Origin: JBAXGE01 sp044344145
GTDB taxonomy: Bacteria > Planctomycetota > Phycisphaerae > WQYP01
NCBI GenBank assembly: GCA_044344145.1
Contig: JBIJDM010000098.1
Span: 1-9,729, forward strand
DNA: 9,729 nucleotides
Direction of reading: 5' to 3'
Part shown: in pieces, positions 1-5,763 of the stretch
Position numbering within the stretch: position 1 is the stretch's first letter
How the letters are laid out: the number at the start of each line of letters is the position of its first letter
Notes under the pieces: model-generated
What the model saw: only the letters and a program-made list of their open reading frames with translations
Told to the model about the DNA's origin: nothing
The model's database searches: none
Translations under genes and position numbers: made by a program

Positions 1-2073
1 ATGGCCGTGGGCCTATGGGTGGTGGTGGCGCTGGTGCTGGGGCTGCTGGCCCTGACCTTGCTGCGGGCCCACCGCGATTTGGTGCTGCTGATCTGGGGCA
101 AGGGCAAGCTGGGTTCCGGCTGGCCGCGGGTCTGGGCGGTGGGCTGGGTGACCTGCCTCGAAGCGTGGTCCATGCGCATCTGGTTGCTGGTGCCGTTGTG
201 GTTGGTGTTATCCCTGATTTTATGTCTGACTGTGCAGCCCTACCGGCCCATCGAGCGCATGAGTCTGGTGCTGCAAATGCTGTTGCGCAGTCAGGAATTC
301 ACCGTGCTGATGGTCGCAGGGATTTTGGGCTGCATGTCCCTTGCGCGGGAACGCGAGCGCCGCACGCTGATGACCACCGTGTCCAAGCCGATCTCGCGGC
401 TGGAATTGCTGCTGGGCAAAGTGGTGGGCCTGAGCGTGATGCTGGGCGCATTGTTGCTGGTGATGGGCGGGATTAGTCTGACGGTGGCGCTGGTCACGGA
501 TCGGATGGTCCGTAACGAGGCACAGGCGATTCATGAATTACAACGGATGGATTATGACCGTGCGGCCCGGACCGACCCTCCGGATGAAAGTCTGTTAACC
601 CTCGCCCAGCGCGGCGCGCTGCGGGCGGAAAATTATATTCTCGCCCCCGGCGGAGTGCAGGTGGCCGGGATGGTTGACTACACGCGCAATCCGCCCCAGC
701 GTTGGCTGAAAGGCGCTTCGGGGCAAAAAGCGATCTATCGGTTTAACTCCCTGACGGCCGTCGTGGGAATTCGTCCCTTGTTGGCCTTCCGTTTCAACGG
801 CATGGTGACCACACCCACGGGCGGACTGCTGAATCCCCCGGAAATCAATGTGGTGATCACGCTGATCAACGATTCCCGCACGCGCGAGGAGAAAACTCTC
901 CGGCTGAGTGAAGCCTGGACGGCCACTTGGACGCCCGAATTGCTGAAGTTCTTCTGTATCAATCCCGAGTTTGATCCCGGTCCGGTGGAAATCACTGTGA
1001 CGTGTCCGACCAATAATGTGTTTTTGGGCATCGAGTCCAGTACCGCCCGGGAAGCGGCCAATGTGGTGCTGATTGGTGCGGATCCGAATCGTACCCGCTC
1101 GAAAAATGAATTTGATACCCCGCTGTTCTCCCCGCAATTATTGGGCACCGAAAAACGTGACCGCCAATATATCTATTGTCCCGCCGAACCCACCCCGCTG
1201 AATCTGCTGGAGGTGGCGTCCTATCGTTTTATCAATGTGCAGCGCCAACAGGTGCAGGTGGATGCGGAGGATAAATTCACCCTGACTCTGGAAGTGGATG
1301 TGGATCGGTATCGGGCCCAGTCCCAGTCCACCCGGGCCCTGCTCATGGCTTATTCCCCGCTGTGGAGTGATTCCAGCGGGGCGGGAACCCAGCCCGGCGG
1401 CGCGGCCGCCAATACCCAGCCGGATTCCATCCGCCGTTTGGATGAAAAGAATATTGTAACCCTCCCGCTGGTGGTGACGGAAAAATCACCGCTGGAAATC
1501 AAACTCCCCGCCTCTTTGCTGGATACCGGGGAGTTGTTGGTGGATATCCGCTGTCTCACCCCCGATCATGGCATTGGTTTTGATCAGCGCTCCCTGCGGA
1601 TTCAGCAACCCAGTGGCTGGTTCATCGCCAATCTGGCCAAGAGCCAAGCCGTGCTGTGGCTGGAAGCCACGCTGCTGGCGCTGGTTGCGGTGGTCTGCTC
1701 CAGCCGCATGGGCTGGGCCGTGGCGGGGTTGACCACGCTGCTGATTTACACCCTTGGCAGTTCGCTGGGCCTGCTGGAAGAGATGGTCAACGGGCCGAGT
1801 TTCTCGATTATGAGCAACGCCGACGCCAAAGCCCTGCAGGGGGTCTGGTGGTATGACGCGGCCAGTGGCTTGTCGGATATCTCCGTGCGCAGTGTGGTCA
1901 CGGCGGCGCAAATTCTGCCGAATTTTGCCCGCTTTGACGGCATGACCGCCCTGACCCAGTTACGGGCGCTGCCCTGGTTTGACCTCGCGACGATGGTGCT
2001 GCTGGCGGTGGTGTATACGCTGCCGTTGTTGGCGCTGGGGTATCTGATTTTGCGCGATCAGGAGGTTGCATGA
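1..2073 (+). CDS. ABC-2 type transporter permease with large extracytoplasmic domain (5' end may lie outside window)
   Basis: This is probably the membrane subunit of an ABC exporter; its substrate is unknown. Seen: hydrophobic segments at about residues 4-22, 60-78, 100-116 and 140-165, then a mostly hydrophilic stretch (about 166-545), then hydrophobic segments at about 550-566, 571-592 and 662-684. The cytoplasmic loop around 115-135 (LARERERRTLMTTVSKPISR) is the usual ABC-2 feature: a charged turn followed by 'lmt.PisR.e.llGK'. The C-terminus, a hydrophobic helix closing with LILRDQEVA, is also typical. The 380-residue insert between the third or fourth helix and the C-terminal helices is much larger than in classical ABC-2 permeases; it looks beta-rich and has a Gly/Ala/Gln-rich linker near 458-475. 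The ORF begins at the first base of the window, so the ATG may be internal and the real start upstream. No ATP-binding gene is visible; I infer it lies upstream. The stop overlaps the next start as ATGA. Confidence 0.8.
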   Translation: MAVGLWVVVALVLGLLALTLLRAHRDLVLLIWGKGKLGSGWPRVWAVGWVTCLEAWSMRIWLLVPLWLVLSLILCLTVQPYRPIERMSLVLQMLLRSQEFTVLMVAGILGCMSLARERERRTLMTTVSKPISRLELLLGKVVGLSVMLGALLLVMGGISLTVALVTDRMVRNEAQAIHELQRMDYDRAARTDPPDESLLTLAQRGALRAENYILAPGGVQVAGMVDYTRNPPQRWLKGASGQKAIYRFNSLTAVVGIRPLLAFRFNGMVTTPTGGLLNPPEINVVITLINDSRTREEKTLRLSEAWTATWTPELLKFFCINPEFDPGPVEITVTCPTNNVFLGIESSTAREAANVVLIGADPNRTRSKNEFDTPLFSPQLLGTEKRDRQYIYCPAEPTPLNLLEVASYRFINVQRQQVQVDAEDKFTLTLEVDVDRYRAQSQSTRALLMAYSPLWSDSSGAGTQPGGAAANTQPDSIRRLDEKNIVTLPLVVTEKSPLEIKLPASLLDTGELLVDIRCLTPDHGIGFDQRSLRIQQPSGWFIANLAKSQAVLWLEATLLALVAVVCSSRMGWAVAGLTTLLIYTLGSSLGLLEEMVNGPSFSIMSNADAKALQGVWWYDAASGLSDISVRSVVTAAQILPNFARFDGMTALTQLRALPWFDLATMVLLAVVYTLPLLALGYLILRDQEVA
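2060..2065 (+). promoter_or_regulatory. Shine-Dalgarno site within the end of the permease gene
   Basis: AGGAGG lies 4 nt before the ATG at 2070, inside the last codons of the permease gene. It fixes the start of the next gene and supports translational coupling through the ATGA overlap (2070-2073). Confidence 0.75.
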
Positions 2074-3509
2074 GTTCGACGGACGGCGTGAAAAAGTCGT
2101 TTGGCAAAGCCGGCCGCGACCGGCTGGTGGGCTTTGCGCTGGCCCTGGTGATGTTGCTGGTGACTATCTTCATGCAGCCCTGGCTCCGCGCCCAGCGGGC
2201 CACCATTGTTCCGCCGACCGACCGGGAATTGCGCACACTGGCGGTGGAGTTCCCCCGCCTCACGCTCGGTGGGATGCGCGGCCTCTTGGCCATGGTGCTG
2301 TGGATCCGCGCAGAAAATCTGAAACACGAACGCAAATGGGTCGAGTTGCAAACCCACTACACGATGGTGGGCAAACTCCAGCCCTACTTTGCCACGGTCT
2401 ATATTTTCAATGCCTGGAATCAGGCGTATAACCTTTCGGCCCAGTGGCAGTCGGTGGACGAAAAATACCGCTGGGTGGTGGGGGGCTTGGACCATCTTTA
2501 CACCGGCGAACTCTACAGCCCGCAGAATCCCGATTTGCGCTTGGAGCAGGGGCATTTGTATTTCCTGAAATTGGGGGGCAGTTTCGAGCGTGTGGCCTAC
2601 CGTTCGCGCTGGCGTTACGACCAGGCCAACCAATTTGTCACCCAACGGGAAGCGGTCCCCGGCGCCCCGCGCGATCTGTCCCAGGACATCACCCGTCAGG
2701 TCGGTACCATCATCCTGCGGCCCGAATTCAAAACGAAGTTGCTCCGCGATGACGCCGAAGCGATTCCGCTTGGCCATGGGATTGAAATCAGCGACCTGCT
2801 GCCCAACCAGAAAGAACCGTTGCGCCGGCGTTTCGGGGTGAGTGTTTACTATTACGCCTATCGGGCCTACCAACGCACCCTCGAAGCGGGCCGGCCCACC
2901 ACCATGGGTCTGCGCGTGGTGGATGCCGATCCGGCCATGTCTCTGCGGCTGTGGTGTCGCGATGATGTCTATTACGCCAACGATCTACTGCGGTTGATGT
3001 ATCAGGTACGAGCTGATGGCCGCACACTTACGGCGGCACAGATGGATGAACGCATGCGCGAACTGCGTGACTGTTTCGACAACATCGAAAAAATCGCCCC
3101 CATGGCCATGGATCAATTTGCCCTGCATTTGAAGCGTTATCCCGAGAACATCAACACCCACACCAAACATATTCAGGAAACCGCGTATCTCCAGGCGCTG
3201 GGTCGGGCCGACAAAGTGCTGGCCGAAGGCCTGTGGGCGTGGCATAACAACCAGCGCAAGCTGACCCCCACCCTGGCGCAACCACTGGCTCAGGCCCTCA
3301 AGCTATACGACACTGCTGCGCAGGAGTACGCCAAGTTCCTTGATATTGCCTTCCCGGAAATCCCCGGCCAGCCCAACTTTGATCGTACGGAATTCCTGCC
3401 TTATCTCGCGGCGATTCGTATGCGGCAGGAAGGCATCCGGGCCATGCTGGTGCCGGATAACAAAAACCCCTCGACGGAATTCCTCCGCGCCATCACCGTG
3501 CAGGATTAA
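2070..3509 (+). CDS. Membrane-anchored helical protein, TPR-like, unknown function
   Basis: I do not recognise a named family. Seen: a short basic N-terminus (KKSFGKAGRDR), one hydrophobic segment at about residues 18-36, then about 440 mostly helical residues rich in Trp and Tyr, so it is probably anchored in the inner membrane with the body outside the cytoplasm. Residues 85-170 (KHERKWVELQTHYTMV, YIFNAWNQAYNLSAQW, LRLEQGHLYFLKLGG) have the spacing of TPR-like helical pairs; a second helical part lies at about 255-350 and a third at 370-460. There is no lipobox and no catalytic motif that I can identify. Its start overlaps the permease stop as ATGA, with a strong Shine-Dalgarno, so the two are co-translated and the product probably works with the transporter. 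The gene ends only 6 nt from the stop of the convergent dehydrogenase gene. Confidence 0.8.
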   Translation: MSSTDGVKKSFGKAGRDRLVGFALALVMLLVTIFMQPWLRAQRATIVPPTDRELRTLAVEFPRLTLGGMRGLLAMVLWIRAENLKHERKWVELQTHYTMVGKLQPYFATVYIFNAWNQAYNLSAQWQSVDEKYRWVVGGLDHLYTGELYSPQNPDLRLEQGHLYFLKLGGSFERVAYRSRWRYDQANQFVTQREAVPGAPRDLSQDITRQVGTIILRPEFKTKLLRDDAEAIPLGHGIEISDLLPNQKEPLRRRFGVSVYYYAYRAYQRTLEAGRPTTMGLRVVDADPAMSLRLWCRDDVYYANDLLRLMYQVRADGRTLTAAQMDERMRELRDCFDNIEKIAPMAMDQFALHLKRYPENINTHTKHIQETAYLQALGRADKVLAEGLWAWHNNQRKLTPTLAQPLAQALKLYDTAAQEYAKFLDIAFPEIPGQPNFDRTEFLPYLAAIRMRQEGIRAMLVPDNKNPSTEFLRAITVQD

Positions 3510-3515
3510 ACGCCC

Positions 3516-4556
3516 TCAGCCTGATTTTTGGATATGGGCGATCAGGGCTGCGGTGAACTCGCTGGTGCTCGCGCTACCCCCCAAGTCTCGGGTCAGCTTG
3601 CTGCCATCGGCCAAAACTGCGTTGTACGCCGCTTTGATCTTGTCTGCGGCCTCGTGATAACGGGCCTCGTGGCGGGTATCGAACAGATGATTCAGCATCA
3701 TCACCCCGGACATGATACACGCCAGCGGGTTGACCAGATTCTTGCCCGCGATATCCGGGGCGGTGCCATGGACCGCTTCAAATACCGCGCACTGCTCGCC
3801 AATATTCGCCCCCGGCACCACGCCCAGCCCGCCCACCAGCCCCGCGCATAAATCCGAGACCACGTCGCCGTAGAGATTTTCCATCAGCAGCACATCAAAG
3901 CGTGTCGGATCTTTGACCAACTGCATACAGCCGTTGTCAATAATCATTTCCTCGTATTCGAGATTGGGATATTCCTCTTCCCAGACCTGCCGGGCACAGC
4001 GCAGGAACAGGCCGTCGGTGATCTTCATGATGTTGGCTTTGTGGAAGACTGTCACCTTGCGGCGCTTGCGCCGGTTGGCATAGCGGAACGCCGACCGGGC
4101 GATCCGCAGGCAGGCTTTTTCCGTGGCCACCTTCATGGACATCACCACGCCCGGCGCCACCTCGTTTTCAATCCCCGAATACAGCCCTTCGGTATTTTCG
4201 CGGAAGATGACAATATCCACGTTCTCGTAACGGGTCTTCACATGGGCCAGACTCCGCACCGGGCGTATGGCCGCGTACAGGTCCAGCTTTTTCCGCAGCG
4301 TCACATTGACCGAACGGAACCCTTCGCCGATGGGCGTACCCACCGGGCCTTTCAGCCCGACCTTGTAATGTTCCAGCAGTTCAATGGTGGCATCCGGCAG
4401 CGTGCTGCCGTGCGTGGCAATTGCCCCTACACCGGCGGGCGCTTCGATCCACTTTAGATAGGGGGCCGCCGCATTCAGCACTTGCTGGGCCGCATGAGCC
4501 ACCTCGGGACCGACACCATCTCCGGGAATGAGCACAATTGTGGGATCAGCGGCCAT
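3516..4556 (-). CDS. icd: Isocitrate dehydrogenase, NAD-dependent type (isocitrate/isopropylmalate dehydrogenase family)
   Basis: Predicted to oxidise and decarboxylate isocitrate to 2-oxoglutarate in the TCA cycle, in the cytoplasm. The 346 residues match the short bacterial NAD-type enzymes and are fewer than the roughly 416 of the E. coli NADP enzyme. Seen: N-terminal IPGDGVGPEV (10-19); substrate loop FRSVNVTLRKKLDLYAAIRP with Ser82, Asn84, Arg88 and Arg98, the SxN pattern of isocitrate rather than isopropylmalate enzymes; FRENTEGLYSG with Arg119 and Tyr126; FHKANIMK with Lys173; metal ligands Asp207, Asp231 and Asp235 (NLYGDVVSDL). The cofactor loop is HGTAPDIAGK (263-272): Asp268 after HGTAP is the NAD signature, whereas NADP enzymes carry Lys there. 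The start is supported by GAGGT at 4565-4561, four bases before the ATG. A terminator-like hairpin sits just upstream, so transcription of this gene is unclear. Homoisocitrate or tartrate dehydrogenase are less likely alternatives. Confidence 0.92.
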   Translation of the reverse strand: MAADPTIVLIPGDGVGPEVAHAAQQVLNAAAPYLKWIEAPAGVGAIATHGSTLPDATIELLEHYKVGLKGPVGTPIGEGFRSVNVTLRKKLDLYAAIRPVRSLAHVKTRYENVDIVIFRENTEGLYSGIENEVAPGVVMSMKVATEKACLRIARSAFRYANRRKRRKVTVFHKANIMKITDGLFLRCARQVWEEEYPNLEYEEMIIDNGCMQLVKDPTRFDVLLMENLYGDVVSDLCAGLVGGLGVVPGANIGEQCAVFEAVHGTAPDIAGKNLVNPLACIMSGVMMLNHLFDTRHEARYHEAADKIKAAYNAVLADGSKLTRDLGGSASTSEFTAALIAHIQKSG

Positions 4557-4560
4557 ATCT

Positions 4561-4565
4561 ACCTC
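4561..4565 (-). promoter_or_regulatory. Shine-Dalgarno site of the isocitrate dehydrogenase gene
   Basis: On the minus strand GAGGT is followed by AGAT and then the ATG at 4556. The site lies only three bases beyond the T-tract of the upstream hairpin, so the ribosome site and the terminator-like element are almost contiguous. Confidence 0.65.
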
Positions 4566-4568
4566 AAT

Positions 4569-4614
4569 AAAAAAGCGAACCGGCTATTGATCATAGCCGG
4601 TTCGCCGGGTTTTT
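4569..4614 (-). terminator. Strong intrinsic terminator-like hairpin, potentially bidirectional
   Basis: A perfect 13-bp stem (4575-4587 paired with 4593-4605, GCGAACCGGCTAT and its complement) encloses a 5-nt loop. Read on the minus strand it is followed directly by six T residues (4574-4569), the classic intrinsic terminator form, 27 bases after the stop of the TIM-barrel gene. Read on the plus strand it is followed by CGGG and five T residues (4610-4614), so it could also act in that direction. It would end the transcript of the gene at 4632-5390. The oddity is that its T-tract ends so close to the start codon of the codirectional dehydrogenase gene. Confidence 0.8.
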
Positions 4615-4631
4615 CCGCTATTCAAGCCAAA

Positions 4632-5390
4632 TTAGGCAACACCCATGCCTTTGAGGTTCTTCAGGCTGGTCGCCAGGCAGTCAAACGGGTCGGTCTCGCA
4701 GGTGTCCTGCTCAATGATGAACCACTGTACACCGGCGGTCTTGGCGGCAGCGATAATCGCCGGCCAGTTCAGGTTGCCTTCGCCCACTTCGGCCATGATG
4801 TACTTGTCCTTGCGGTGGGTCATATCCTTGCAATGCAGCAGCGGAATGCGCCCGCCGCACTTGGCAATCCACGCCGCGGGGTCCCCGCCGCCAGCCTGCA
4901 CCCAGAAAGTGTCAATTTCAAAGCAGAGCTTCTTGGATTCTTCGATCAGGATGGCCTGCGCCACCCGGCCGGAGAACTTTTCGAATTCCCAGTTGTGGTT
5001 GTGATAGGACAGGGTAATACCTGATGCGGCAAATATTTCCGCCACCGCATCGGCGTCTTTGGCGAATTGGACGTAACCGTTGGCACCCAGTTCCTTGTAA
5101 CTGCCCGGCAGACCGCCCGGCGCGGTATGTTTACAGCCCCAGAGCTTGAGTTCATCAATGACGGCCTGCGGCTCTTTCTGCATACGTTCAAAGCTGGTGT
5201 GCGTGGCACAGCAGATCAGACCATTATCAGCCAGCATCTTGGCCACTTCCTTGGGATCGCAGGGGCCGAAACCGGAGATTTGAATGGCCTCAAAGCCAAT
5301 CTTCTTCACCTTGGCCAGCGTGGTGGCAATATCGGTGGGGGTCTTACAATATTCACGCAGGGTGTACATTTGGGCGGCAATCTGGGTCAT
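4632..5390 (-). CDS. Sugar phosphate isomerase/epimerase-like TIM-barrel protein (xylose isomerase-like, AP endonuclease 2 superfamily)
   Basis: Likely a cytoplasmic metal-dependent isomerase, epimerase or dehydratase acting on a sugar, keto-sugar or inositol derivative; the exact substrate cannot be read from the sequence. The 252 residues fit one (beta/alpha)8 barrel with no signal peptide. Seen: early strand IAAQMYTLREYC (4-15), FEAIQISGFGP (33-43), CATHTSFERM (61-70), LSYHNHNWEFEKF (127-139), LCFEIDTFWVQAGG (155-168), IPLLHCKDM (182-190), VGEGNLNWPAII (202-213) and FIIEQD (224-229). By analogy with IolE/IolI-type proteins, Glu135, Asp160, His186 and Glu227 are the probable metal ligands, with His130/His132 beside them. 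The ATG at 5390 is preferred to a TTG 63 bases upstream because it is preceded by AAAGG at suitable distance and begins the first barrel strand; the upstream extension has no barrel character. It is followed by a strong hairpin terminator. Confidence 0.87.
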   Translation of the reverse strand: MTQIAAQMYTLREYCKTPTDIATTLAKVKKIGFEAIQISGFGPCDPKEVAKMLADNGLICCATHTSFERMQKEPQAVIDELKLWGCKHTAPGGLPGSYKELGANGYVQFAKDADAVAEIFAASGITLSYHNHNWEFEKFSGRVAQAILIEESKKLCFEIDTFWVQAGGGDPAAWIAKCGGRIPLLHCKDMTHRKDKYIMAEVGEGNLNWPAIIAAAKTAGVQWFIIEQDTCETDPFDCLATSLKNLKGMGVA

Positions 5391-5396
5391 GTCATA

Positions 5397-5401
5397 CCTT
5401 T
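5397..5401 (-). promoter_or_regulatory. Shine-Dalgarno site deciding the TIM-barrel gene start
   Basis: On the minus strand AAAGG (5401-5397) is followed by six bases and the ATG at 5390. It decides between this ATG and the upstream in-frame TTG at 5453, which falls within the proposed -35 element. Confidence 0.6.
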
Positions 5402-5424
5402 CTGGCAAAAAGAAACAAATTCGC

Positions 5425-5453
5425 ATACTAATCCCAAATATGCCCTTCGGCAA
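5425..5453 (-). promoter_or_regulatory. Candidate sigma70-type promoter of the TIM-barrel gene
   Basis: On the minus strand TTGCCG (5453-5448) and TAGTAT (5430-5425) are separated by 17 bases, the optimal spacing. A start near 5418 would give a leader of roughly 28 nt. Matches to consensus are 3/6 and 4/6, so this is only a candidate. An inverted repeat CCCAAA/TTTGGG flanks the -35. Confidence 0.35.
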
Positions 5454-5589
5454 GTACGGGTTTGGGGTTACGCAATCAGGATGAACTGTATCCTAACCTC
5501 ATATATGCATCTGGATGTTCCCATGTACCCGAATGAGTGGCGTACCTCAGCGCTGTAAAATGATCGAATGAGCTGGTTAAAGGCGTCGA

Positions 5590-5620
5590 ACGGGGTGGAA
5601 TTTTGCCATTCCATACCCGT
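5590..5620. promoter_or_regulatory. Interrupted 11-bp inverted repeat (possible operator or RNA hairpin)
   Basis: ACGGG (5590-5594) pairs with CCCGT (5616-5620), and TGGAAT (5596-5601) pairs with ATTCCA (5608-5613). A 1x2 internal loop separates the two stems, and the apical loop is six bases (TTTGCC). It lies five bases upstream of the candidate plus-strand -35 element, which suits a regulator-binding dyad. No T-tract follows, so it is not an intrinsic terminator. Confidence 0.45.
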
Positions 5621-5625
5621 AAAAC

Positions 5626-5654
5626 TTGCTGCTGGCGGGGGGTTAGGGTATCCT
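5626..5654 (+). promoter_or_regulatory. Candidate sigma70-type promoter of the TPR gene
   Basis: TTGCTG (5626-5631) and TATCCT (5649-5654) are 17 bases apart. Initiation near 5661 would give a leader of about 100 nt. Consensus matches are modest (3/6 and 4/6), so this is only a candidate. Confidence 0.3.
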
Positions 5655-5763
5655 TGCAGGTTGAGCAGGTCGCCGCGCTGCATGCATGGGCCGGAATGGC
5701 CGGATGTGAGTTGTTGTCGCATCGTTGCGGTTGATCTGCACAAATCAAGTAGTGAGTACAACT

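Larger units (their letters stand above)
5391..5763. other. Divergent intergenic region (373 nt) between the TIM-barrel and TPR genes
   Basis: No gene is supported here; frames open through it are extensions of neighbours or antisense shadows. It must hold promoters for both divergent genes. Seen inside: a sigma70-like pair in each direction, an 11-bp interrupted hairpin (5590-5620), short perfect palindromes CATATATG (5500-5507) and CAGCGCTG (5548-5555), a distant inverted repeat CCCAAA/TTTGGG (5433-5438 and 5461-5466) around the minus-strand -35, and a direct repeat GCAGGT (5656-5661 and 5665-5670). I recognise no known riboswitch or small RNA. Confidence 0.7.

Noticed and set aside
2058..2873. 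Minus-strand open frame of 271 codons opposite the membrane-anchored protein gene
   Set aside because: It is a shadow; the plus-strand gene is supported by the ATGA overlap, an AGGAGG site and a membrane anchor.
3511..3540. CGCCC...GGGCG pairing across the convergent stop codons
   Set aside because: A 5-bp stem with a 20-nt loop and no terminator tail is likely by chance in this composition.
5391..5453. Longer version of the TIM-barrel protein starting at TTG 5453
   Set aside because: The extra 21 residues do not look like barrel sequence, the TTG has no convincing ribosome site, and the ATG at 5390 has AAAGG at good spacing.
5615..5650. LTPRQQQVL on the minus strand, resembling the start of a LuxR-type helix-turn-helix
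   Set aside because: Only this short match exists; the remaining HTH pattern does not follow, and it falls in the antisense frame through the intergenic region, so chance is the better explanation.
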